Below, piece after piece: positions 1 to 5,005 of a stretch of 5,205 nucleotides of DNA. Within the stretch, counting starts at the first letter, position 1, and the number at the start of each line of letters is the position of its first letter. The position numbers were made by a program, and so were the translations under genes. Origin of the DNA: Bacillota bacterium (GTDB lineage: Bacteria; Bacillota; Clostridia; Tissierellales; Sedimentibacteraceae); contig JARBUP010000213.1 of the NCBI GenBank assembly GCA_029239575.1, positions 1 to 5,205 on the forward strand. The letters run 5' to 3'. Below the pieces are notes generated by a model. It was not told the origin of the DNA. It was given only the letters and a program-made list of their open reading frames with translations, and did no database searches.

Positions 1-861
1 TGCATCACGCAAGCCGTCACCAATAAGATTAAACCCATATACAGTTAACATTATTGCAATTCCAGGAAAAACTGTAAGCCACCAATTGTATCGAATAAAT
101 GATCGTCCAGCTGATAACATGGCACCCCATTCTGGAATAGGCGGTTGAATACCAAGTCCTATAAAGCTTAAGCCTGCTGCTGCCAATATTGAAGAAGCTA
201 CATTTAATGAAAATTGAACAATAATTGGCGCTAAAATATTTGGGAAAATATGCCTAAAAATAATACGTAAATTTCCGCAACTTACTGATCTTACTGCTTC
301 TATATATTCCTGATCACGTTCAGATAAAACAGATGACCTTGTTATTCTGGCAAATGATCCCACCCCAGTTACAGAAATTGAAATCATAGCATTAAACAGT
401 CCTGGTCCTAACATGGCAGAAATCGAAATAGCTAAAAGCATTGCCGGTATTGATAAAATAATATCGATAATTCTCATTAATATATTATCGATAGCTCCTC
501 CAAAATATCCCGCTATAGCCCCAATAATGCAGCCTAAGGTTGCAGCTAAAGTTACTGAAAAGATGCCAACCATCAAGGATACTCTAGAACCATATATTAC
601 CCTGCTTAATATATCTCTTCCATATTGATCAGTTCCAAATAGATATTTAAGTGAAGGTCCCTTTAAGCTATCTTTTAGATGTTGTTCTTCAAATGGATAA
701 GGAGCTACAAATTTAGCAAACACTGCAATTATAAATATCACTATAATTATTAACAACCCCGCCATTGCTAATTTGTTTCTTCTAAATCGTCTCCATGCCA
801 TTGCAATTTGACTATTTTTTTTAGATTTAGATTTTTTTAAAACCGCAACAGTTTCACTCAT
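1..861 (-). CDS. dppC: DppC-like ABC transporter permease (peptide/nickel importer), C-terminus cut by window edge
   Basis: This is an inner-membrane permease subunit that pairs with the DppB-like protein encoded just upstream, forming the channel of a peptide/opine/nickel-type ABC importer. The frame is open for 287 codons to the window edge and ends in GDGLRDA. Family members usually stop 5-15 residues after that motif, so almost the whole protein is visible. A basic N-terminus (about residues 9-30) precedes a first membrane segment at about 31-50. FGTDQYGRDILSR (75-87) is the family signature after the first periplasmic stretch. Further membrane segments lie at about 93-118, 132-155, 207-235 and 263-283. 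The cytoplasmic EAA loop that contacts the ATPase starts near QEYIEAVRS (184-192). The usual loop glycine is Ser194 here, followed by Cys-Gly. PEWGAML (243-249) is also typical. The start is ATG at 861, with AGGAGG seven bases upstream. The family is certain. The substrate (dipeptide, oligopeptide or nickel) cannot be told from the permease. Confidence 0.95.
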   Translation of the reverse strand, partial: MSETVAVLKKSKSKKNSQIAMAWRRFRRNKLAMAGLLIIIVIFIIAVFAKFVAPYPFEEQHLKDSLKGPSLKYLFGTDQYGRDILSRVIYGSRVSLMVGIFSVTLAATLGCIIGAIAGYFGGAIDNILMRIIDIILSIPAMLLAISISAMLGPGLFNAMISISVTGVGSFARITRSSVLSERDQEYIEAVRSVSCGNLRIIFRHIFPNILAPIIVQFSLNVASSILAAAGLSFIGLGIQPPIPEWGAMLSAGRSFIRYNWWLTVFPGIAIMLTVYGFNLIGDGLRDA

Positions 862-863
862 CT

Positions 864-1868
864 TTACGCCTCCTTCCCTTCTTCCGATAACCTGGTTTCT
901 TCTGCTATCACATTTTTCATTCTTTTTTTCCTGTTATCACTACTATACTGTGATCTAATTCGTGGGTCTGCATAAGAATAAAGTATATCTACTATTAAAT
1001 TAACAATACTAAACACTACTGCAATAAATAATACTCCACCCTGAATAACCGGATAGTCACGGCTACCAATAGAATCAACTAAAAATTTCCCAAGTCCAGG
1101 TATAGAAAAAATAGTCTCAGTAACCATTGCCCCACCAAGTTGTGCTCCAACTTGAAGACCTATTATCGTAATTAAAGGAATCAAACAATTTTTTAAAGCG
1201 TGTTTAAAAATAATATTTTTTTCATGAACACCTTTTGCTTTAGCTGTTCTTATATAATCTTGCCTAATTACTTCTAACATAGTAGAACGTGTCATTCTCA
1301 TAACAAGAGCTGAAGTATTGATACCTACTGTAATTGCTGGAAGTATCCAATATTTAGGGCCATAAAACCCTGTGGCAGGCAGCCATCTTAATTTTAATGC
1401 AAATAACTGTGCCATCAAAAGTCCTATCCAAAATGCTGGCATAGATACACCAAAGAGTCCTATAAAAGTTGCCGCCTTATCCCATGAAGAATTCTGCTTT
1501 ACTGCAGATACTATTCCCGTTGGAACACCAATAACTATTGTAACGATAATACCACAAAGCGTTAATAACATTGTAGTTGGAAAACGGTTTAATATTTCTT
1601 TTAAAACAGGTCTTCTACTTACATAAGATTCGCCTAAATCTAAATGAAATACTAAATTATACATGTATTTTCCATACTGTACAACAAGCGGCTTATCCAA
1701 ACCTAATTCAATTCTTTTAGCTTGAATTTCTTCAGCTGTTGCACCATCGCCTAACATGCTTTTGGCAGGGTCACCAGGTGTAAAATGCAACATCAGAAAT
1801 ACTATAAGTGTAATACCAATAAGTACTGGAATCATCATTGCAAATCTTTTTAAGATATACCTATACAT
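864..1868 (-). CDS. dppB: DppB-like ABC transporter permease (peptide/nickel importer)
   Basis: This is the first permease subunit of the ABC importer, an inner-membrane partner of the DppC-like protein. The 334-residue product begins MYRYILKRF, then a first membrane segment at about 10-30, followed by the conserved HFTPGDPA (28-35). LGLDKPLVVQYGKY (55-68) and DLGESY (77-82) are typical of the DppB/OppB family. Other membrane segments lie at about 100-124, 134-157, 174-192, 231-256 and 277-300. The EAA loop lies at about 204-230 (DYIRTAKAKGVHEKN) with its glycine (213) intact. ETIFSIPGLGKFLVDSI (251-267) and the terminal ADPRIR (300-305) are also family signatures. Most relatives stop just after DPRIR, whereas this one has about 29 further charged residues. 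ATG at 1868 is the first in-frame start, four codons after an in-frame TGA. Its ribosome site is weak (an AAGGA about 15 bases upstream, or GAGAAG closer). No clear promoter was found. It is the first gene of a dppBC run continuing left. Confidence 0.96.
   Translation of the reverse strand: MYRYILKRFAMMIPVLIGITLIVFLMLHFTPGDPAKSMLGDGATAEEIQAKRIELGLDKPLVVQYGKYMYNLVFHLDLGESYVSRRPVLKEILNRFPTTMLLTLCGIIVTIVIGVPTGIVSAVKQNSSWDKAATFIGLFGVSMPAFWIGLLMAQLFALKLRWLPATGFYGPKYWILPAITVGINTSALVMRMTRSTMLEVIRQDYIRTAKAKGVHEKNIIFKHALKNCLIPLITIIGLQVGAQLGGAMVTETIFSIPGLGKFLVDSIGSRDYPVIQGGVLFIAVVFSIVNLIVDILYSYADPRIRSQYSSDNRKKRMKNVIAEETRLSEEGKEA
869..874 (-). promoter_or_regulatory. Ribosome binding site of the dppC-like gene
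   Basis: A perfect AGGAGG, inside a longer GGGAAGGAGG run, ends seven bases before the ATG at 861. It lies inside the last codons of the dppB-like gene, so the two genes must be on one mRNA and are probably translationally coupled. It fixes the dppC start. Confidence 0.9.
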
Positions 1869-2120
1869 TATTACTTCTCACATCCTTTCATTTTTATTTC
1901 AATAACTTCTAAATAATTCTATGAATAAGTCATATTTTGAACTTCAGCAAATTGTTAGCAAAAGTTTTATCTGCTGTAACTACAGTATAATCTTGCTTAT
2001 ATCATCAAATATAATGTTGGCAGTATTCATTTTTGTTGATAACATTTACGGCATACGTTTTCATCTTAAGTTTGTTTTACTATATCTATAATAAATTAGT
2101 AGAAAATAAACATCATTATT

Positions 2121-2184
2121 ACACAAAGTATATCTAATATCAAAAATGTTCTTATTAAAACACTATTTAGTTTAAACTTTGTGT
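2121..2184. repeat. Spaced 9-bp inverted repeat
   Basis: ACACAAAGT (2121-2129) and its exact reverse complement ACTTTGTGT (2176-2184) are separated by 46 bases. It could be a long-looped RNA hairpin, a spaced protein-binding pair, or chance in AT-rich DNA. No adjacent target duplication or transposase supports insertion-sequence ends. Confidence 0.3.
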
Positions 2185-2225
2185 TATAAAGCTAAAACCT
2201 GTTTTTTTCAATAATAAAACCTCCT
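2167..2225 (-). other. Orphan ribosome site and 14-codon frame, possible truncated gene start
   Basis: A perfect AGGAGG (2220-2225) is followed after eight bases by TTG (2209-2211) and the frame LKKTGFSFITQSLN, then TAA at 2167-2169. The basic-then-hydrophobic beginning resembles the first residues of a secreted or lipoprotein signal peptide, as in solute-binding proteins, but it is too short to say. It sits in the same frame as, and directly after, the alpha/beta hydrolase remnant. It may therefore be the start of the next gene of an old operon, cut off after 14 codons. A leader peptide or chance are alternatives. Confidence 0.35.
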
Positions 2226-2239
2226 GTTTTTTATTTTTT

Positions 2240-2450
2240 ATCACATGTATTTCATCATTATCACCGTGAGTAGCACCTTCAAACACTTCTAAAATAATTC
2301 GTTCCTCATCATCTAACCCGCTGCTTTTACAGTTAGAATCAGATTAGCCGATCCATGTTGGAATAAAGCCGTAGGATAATCTTCTTTAGTTAATGCTAAA
2401 GGGCTACTTTTTCAATAACCTTGTGAAATAACTTTACACAAATAACTCAT
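2240..2450 (-). pseudogene. Decayed alpha/beta hydrolase (esterase-type) remnant
   Basis: Two neighbouring minus-strand frames together give the C-terminal part of an alpha/beta hydrolase of the esterase/lipase type. The first frame reads SPLALTKEDYPTALFQHGSA (about 2405-2346) and continues through KAAG to a TAG at 2313-2315. The second, shifted frame continues DDEERIILEVFEGATHGD (2313-2260). In intact relatives HG(S/T)AD carries the catalytic Asp and GAxHGD the catalytic His. Here the Asp and roughly ten codons after it are missing, and one base is lost before DDEER (GGT-TA-GAT, where GGT-TTA-GAT would keep the frame). Upstream, MSYLCKVISQGY and a TGA (2412-2414) directly abut the SPLAL segment. 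This could be a piece from near the oxyanion region, with most of the catalytic domain deleted. No functional enzyme can be made. The orientation is that of the flanking minus-strand genes. The family call is from motif memory, not from a search. Confidence 0.6.
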
Positions 2451-2515
2451 GCTTTATCGCTATGATTGTCTCAACAATCTTACTCAGTTTTGATACTAAT
2501 GCAATATTTCAATTA

Positions 2516-3430
2516 TTAGTTGTTTTCAAAATTATGTATATTCCTGTAATTTAAAAACGCACTGCGTTTATACATATTATCTACTTCATCTTTGCTCATT
2601 TTAAGGAATCTTGTGTATCCATCCCTTAATTCAGTTAAAAACCTTTTCCATTCAGATGAATCAACAAATGCATCTTGTTCGCCAGCTATCATTCTTTCAT
2701 GTTTATCGTATATGTCATTATGAAATGGATGATTTCCAAGCATAATATCTACATTTTCATTCCAAACTTTATCAATTGATTTTCCAAACTCTTCCTGTAA
2801 AGATAACGGCAAATTCATCCTTTTCAATGCTCCAGTACTAACTGATCCGAATCCTGCCCCTCCATATATTCCAACATGATATGTTTTACCATCCTCTTCT
2901 AAGTCCCAAAAGTGTGACATAGTTCCTATTGTATGGCCTGGAGTTAAGACACATCTTATTTTTGTATTTCCTAATTCAACTATATCTCCATCTTCCAATT
3001 CTACATCTGTAACAAAACTTTCATTAAAGCCATGTTGACTTTTATTCATATCATCAAAACGTTCTAAACTTTCTTTCATATCCTTAACATCAATCTTACC
3101 CATAAATGTTTTAGCGCCGCTTATTTGTTTTAATGCATTAACACAACCATAATGATCTACATGGGCATGGGACACTATAATATACTTTATATCTTTTGGG
3201 TCAAAGCCAATCCTCCAAATAGCATCAATTAAATATGGCATTTCAGCAATACATGGTACATCTAATATTATAAGCCCTTCCCCTGTATCAATTAAATGAG
3301 AAGAACACCATGTATTACCTATAGAATAAAGATTTCCTTTTATTTTAAATGGCTCCTCTGCTAATAAATAAGACCTATCTAACATTTCTTTTGGTGGGAA
3401 CATATTCCCGAATCGATTAAATTTTTCCAT
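2516..3430 (-). CDS. Metallo-beta-lactamase-fold hydrolase, B3/glyoxalase-II-like branch
   Basis: This is a probable two-zinc hydrolase of the metallo-beta-lactamase superfamily, 304 residues, cytoplasmic (no signal peptide or membrane segment). The metal motif HAHVDH is at residues 88-93 (His88, His90, Asp92, His93). A third ligand His166 lies in TPGHTIGT (163-170), and a late His234 in DIMLGNHPFHND (228-239). The pattern GKTYHVGIYGGAG (181-193) after PGHT, with no Cys/Asp ligand there, recalls subclass B3 and its non-lactamase relatives. The N-terminal beta-sandwich half includes NTWCSSHLIDTGEGLIILD (39-57). The last 60 residues are helical and charged. The start ATG at 3430 has GGGGAGG five bases upstream. 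Lack of a secretion signal argues against a classical secreted beta-lactamase; a thioester, lactone, phosphodiester or other ester substrate is equally possible. It is divergent from the LysR gene, a usual arrangement for a regulated target. All active-site residues appear intact. Confidence 0.9.
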   Translation of the reverse strand: MEKFNRFGNMFPPKEMLDRSYLLAEEPFKIKGNLYSIGNTWCSSHLIDTGEGLIILDVPCIAEMPYLIDAIWRIGFDPKDIKYIIVSHAHVDHYGCVNALKQISGAKTFMGKIDVKDMKESLERFDDMNKSQHGFNESFVTDVELEDGDIVELGNTKIRCVLTPGHTIGTMSHFWDLEEDGKTYHVGIYGGAGFGSVSTGALKRMNLPLSLQEEFGKSIDKVWNENVDIMLGNHPFHNDIYDKHERMIAGEQDAFVDSSEWKRFLTELRDGYTRFLKMSKDEVDNMYKRSAFLNYRNIHNFENN

Positions 3431-3435
3431 TTTTT

Positions 3436-3442
3436 CCTCCCC
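3436..3442 (-). promoter_or_regulatory. Ribosome binding site of the metallo-hydrolase gene
   Basis: GGGGAGG lies five bases upstream of the ATG at 3430. It supports Met1 over Met10 as the start. Confidence 0.85.
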
Positions 3443-3473
3443 TTATTATAAATCCTTAATATATTTTATTTTC

Positions 3474-3503
3474 AGGATATTACATAAACTCAACCAAGTT
3501 CAA
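3474..3503 (-). promoter_or_regulatory. Possible promoter of the metallo-hydrolase gene
   Basis: TTGAAC (3498-3503) and TATCCT (3474-3479), spaced 18 bases, form a weak sigma-A-like pair reading toward the hydrolase, about 45 bases before its ATG. In DNA this AT-rich such matches arise easily, so this is only a candidate. Confidence 0.25.
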
Positions 3504-3560
3504 ATGAGCGAAGATGAAATGATTAAAGTAAATGTATATACTACCTTTATAAATTTTAGC

Positions 3561-3621
3561 TTTTAATTTTAAAACAATCAATGTACAATGTGATATATTG
3601 ATATATGCATTATGATATAAG
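3561..3621 (+). repeat. Upstream copy of the duplicated lysR leader (R1)
   Basis: This 61-base segment matches the leader of the lysR gene (3855-3915) without gaps, 51 of 61 bases identical by hand count. It ends with the shared TTATGATATAAG, but the ribosome site that follows in the other copy (AAGGAG) is AAGAAAA here. TACAAT replaces TATAAT at the candidate -10. Its core ATATAT-TG-ATATAT (3593-3606) is matched by ATATAT-TT-ATATAT in the second copy. It appears to be a degenerate duplicate of a regulator promoter, no longer attached to a gene. Confidence 0.7.
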
Positions 3622-3662
3622 AAAAAATTATATAATTCTTTAATTGTAATAATTATTTGATT

Positions 3663-3794
3663 TGAAACAAAAATAAAAAGACTTTTGGCTATCATCACAA
3701 TCAATATGTCAATCAGTAAAGAATAAGCAATCTACATCATGCCAAATTCTCTGCGGAATGATGCACAAATACCATCATGAACTCCATTAAATAT
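3663..3794 (-). pseudogene. Remnant resembling the end of a membrane protein, one in-frame stop
   Basis: One minus-strand frame reads NGVHDGICASFRREFGMM (3788-3735), then TAG (3732-3734), then IAYSLLIDILIVMIAKSLF on through about 3675. The pattern of a charged loop followed by a hydrophobic segment with a terminal Lys suggests the tail of a multi-pass transporter. The part at 3735-3788 is visibly less AT-rich than its surroundings, as true coding DNA would be. There is no start codon, no ribosome site and no complete domain. I do not recognise the family, and chance cannot be ruled out. It sits exactly between the two copies of the duplicated leader, suggesting a rearrangement or insertion there. 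Confidence 0.35.
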
Positions 3795-3854
3795 AATTTT
3801 TTATATAAATGTTTTTTTAAAATAAATTAAATATAACGCTTAATAAATAATAAC

Positions 3855-3883
3855 TTCTAATTTTATAGCTTTCAATGTATAAT
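3855..3883 (+). promoter_or_regulatory. Candidate promoter of the LysR-type regulator gene
   Basis: A perfect TATAAT (3878-3883) lies 17 bases after TTCTAA (3855-3860), a poor -35 match. Transcription would start near 3890, giving a leader of about 40 bases. The downstream ATATAT-TT-ATATAT dyad (3887-3900), within the wider ATAAT...ATTAT symmetry, would then overlap the start site, as expected for LysR autorepression. All of this is AT-rich and low in specificity. Confidence 0.35.
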
Positions 3884-3915
3884 GTAATATATTTATATAT
3901 ATATTATGATATAAG
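3855..3915 (+). repeat. Downstream copy of the duplicated lysR leader (R2)
   Basis: This copy is the immediate 5' leader of the regulator gene and ends in its ribosome site. It is 51/61 identical to 3561-3621, with an offset of exactly 294 bases and no gaps. Conserved blocks include CAATGTA-AATGT, ATATATT-ATATAT and ATTATGATATAAG. Because both copies keep the dyad spacing, the shared part may include the operator of the LysR protein. Confidence 0.7.
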
Positions 3916-3918
3916 GAG
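3913..3918 (+). promoter_or_regulatory. Ribosome binding site of the LysR-type regulator gene
   Basis: AAGGAG ends ten bases before the ATG at 3929. An ATG at 3921 is out of frame and only two bases from the site, so it is not the start. Confidence 0.75.
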
Positions 3919-3928
3919 ACATGATTAA

Positions 3929-4819
3929 ATGGAGTTATTACATCTACAATTCTTTATGAAGGTTGCAGAACTTGAAAATGTTTCACGAGCTGCTGAACAC
4001 CTAAATGTAACACAACCTTCTTTAAGCAAAATTATAGGAATGTTGGAAAGTGAACTAGGAGTTTGTCTGTTTGACCGTATTGGAAAACGAATTCACTTAA
4101 ATGAGCAAGGAAAAATTTTTTTAAAAAGAGTAAGTAATTCGCTTAAAGAATTAGAGGATGGTAAAAATCAAATAAAAAAGTTATCAGATACACCAATTGG
4201 GATAGTAAAAATCGGTGCTTTCTCAGCAACTAGTTTACTTTCAAATTGCATCGCAGGATATGTTATCCAAAATCCACATGTACATTTTGACATAAGCACT
4301 ACTATTTATTCAAAATCTGATTTTTCTGAATATGATCTCGTTTTTTATAATTATGAAGGTATATTAAACATTGACTTAGAAAGTATTCCTATTTTAACAG
4401 AGAATTTCGTAATAATTATGAATAAAAACCATCCTTTAGCTAATAGAGAATATTTAGATTTAATTGAGCTAAAAAATGAAAAGTTTGTGTTTTATCCTTT
4501 AAAAGATAAAGGGCCTGATATAACTTATCGTCTTTGTCTTAATGCTGGCTTTGTTCCTATAGCAGCATATGTAACAGATAATACCTCAATAAAACCAGAA
4601 CTAGTTGCAAGTGGTGCTGCTGTAGGTTTAATCCCTGAAATAGTAATTAAGGATTATCATAGAACATTTCCCAATATGGTATTTATAAAAATGAGAAAAC
4701 CCGAATTCAAAAGGACTGTCTATCTTGGTTGGAAAAGCGACAATTATATGACAATAGCTGCTAAATCCTTCAAAAAATATGCTATTGCATACTTTAAAAA
4801 CTATGAAAAATTTATTTAG
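3929..4819 (+). CDS. LysR-family transcriptional regulator
   Basis: This is a DNA-binding regulator that should act as a tetramer and respond to a small-molecule effector. The 296-residue length is normal for the family. The N-terminal winged helix-turn-helix covers about residues 1-60: MELLHLQFFMKVAEL, then NVSRAAEHLNVTQPSLSKII (17-36) as the helix-turn-helix, then LESELGVCLFDRIGKRIHLNEQG (39-61) as the wing. A charged linker helix spans about 62-88. The periplasmic-binding-protein-like effector domain starts at IGIVKIGAF (90-98) and includes MNKNHPLANRE (164-174) and the characteristic VASGAAVGLIPEIVI (226-240). All parts look intact. Its target is probably the divergent metallo-hydrolase, its own gene, or both. 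The effector is unknown, and nothing in the sequence links it to a specific LysR subfamily. A strong bidirectional hairpin follows at 4892. Confidence 0.95.
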   Translation: MELLHLQFFMKVAELENVSRAAEHLNVTQPSLSKIIGMLESELGVCLFDRIGKRIHLNEQGKIFLKRVSNSLKELEDGKNQIKKLSDTPIGIVKIGAFSATSLLSNCIAGYVIQNPHVHFDISTTIYSKSDFSEYDLVFYNYEGILNIDLESIPILTENFVIIMNKNHPLANREYLDLIELKNEKFVFYPLKDKGPDITYRLCLNAGFVPIAAYVTDNTSIKPELVASGAAVGLIPEIVIKDYHRTFPNMVFIKMRKPEFKRTVYLGWKSDNYMTIAAKSFKKYAIAYFKNYEKFI

Positions 4820-4891
4820 TAATATTTAGAGAATTATAATAATATATACTAAGCCTCAAAAGTACTATGTCCCACGAAAAACCAGTTAACT

Positions 4892-4939
4892 AAAAACGTC
4901 AGATTTCTATCCAGTACGGATACGAAATTGACGTTTTTT
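4892..4939. terminator. Bidirectional intrinsic terminator between converging genes
   Basis: AAAAACGTCA (4892-4901) pairs with TGACGTTTTT (4929-4938). Above a one-base bulge on each side, ATTTCTATCC (4903-4912) pairs with GGATA...GAAAT (4918-4928), around a five-base loop AGTAC. That gives about 20 base pairs. A-runs on the left and T-runs on the right let it end transcription from the LysR gene (plus) and from the membrane-protein gene (minus). Confidence 0.88.
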
Positions 4940-5005
4940 AATTTTATAGTATTAAATTCTTACTTTCAGAATTCTCTGAATATTTGACTTTACTACTTCT
5001 TCTTT

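Larger units (their letters stand above)
1869..2515. other. Gene-free gap with decayed coding remnants
   Basis: This 647-bp AT-rich stretch between the hydrolase stop and the dppB-like start has no intact gene on either strand. Its right half (about 2240-2450) holds alpha/beta hydrolase debris on the minus strand. The middle holds an orphan ribosome site with a 14-codon frame (2167-2225) and a spaced 9-bp inverted repeat (2121-2184). The left part (1869-2110) has short minus-strand frames, such as one beginning MKTYAVNVINK at 2064 and a DYTVVTADKTFAN-like stretch, all broken by stops. I do not recognise them. GATTGT/ACAATC at 2464-2479 could form a small 6-bp hairpin. I see no convincing terminator for the hydrolase and no confident promoter for the permeases. 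Confidence 0.6.
3431..3928. other. Long divergent intergenic region between hydrolase and lysR genes
   Basis: This 498-bp gap separates two divergent genes, far more than the 100-200 bp common for LysR-target pairs. It contains two copies of a 61-bp segment (3561-3621 and 3855-3915), a minus-strand coding remnant (about 3663-3794) between them, and weak promoter-like sequences for both flanking genes. A 74-codon open frame on the minus strand at 3480-3704 lacks a ribosome site, is built of AT-rich filler plus the tail of that remnant, and is not judged a gene. Confidence 0.6.

Noticed and set aside
413..628. 71-codon open frame on the plus strand
   Set aside because: It lies wholly inside the DppC-like coding region on the other strand and has no recognisable protein features. 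It is a shadow of a real gene.
1372..1626. 84-codon open frame on the plus strand
   Set aside because: It lies wholly antisense to the DppB-like gene, with no ribosome site or family motif.
1921..2064. Minus-strand frame MKTYAVNVINK with a later DYTVVTADK stretch as a gene
   Set aside because: There is no ribosome site, stops break the frame repeatedly, and no family is recognised. At most it is unidentifiable debris.
2464..2479. GATTGT/ACAATC hairpin as terminator of the metallo-hydrolase gene
   Set aside because: The stem is only six AT-rich pairs and no T-run follows on the minus strand.
3480..3704. 74-codon open frame on the minus strand as a small membrane protein gene
   Set aside because: It has no ribosome site, much of it is AT-rich filler rich in Ile/Tyr/Phe/Lys, and its first residues continue a longer broken frame. 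It also crosses the repeat copy at 3561-3621.
3880..3915. AT-repeat tract as a replication or phage attachment site
   Set aside because: It is low-complexity sequence without integrase, initiator boxes or flanking repeats, and is better explained as promoter/operator DNA of the regulator.
4884..4891. AGTTAACT palindrome as an operator
   Set aside because: It is a single short palindrome next to the terminator and downstream of both genes. It is most likely chance.
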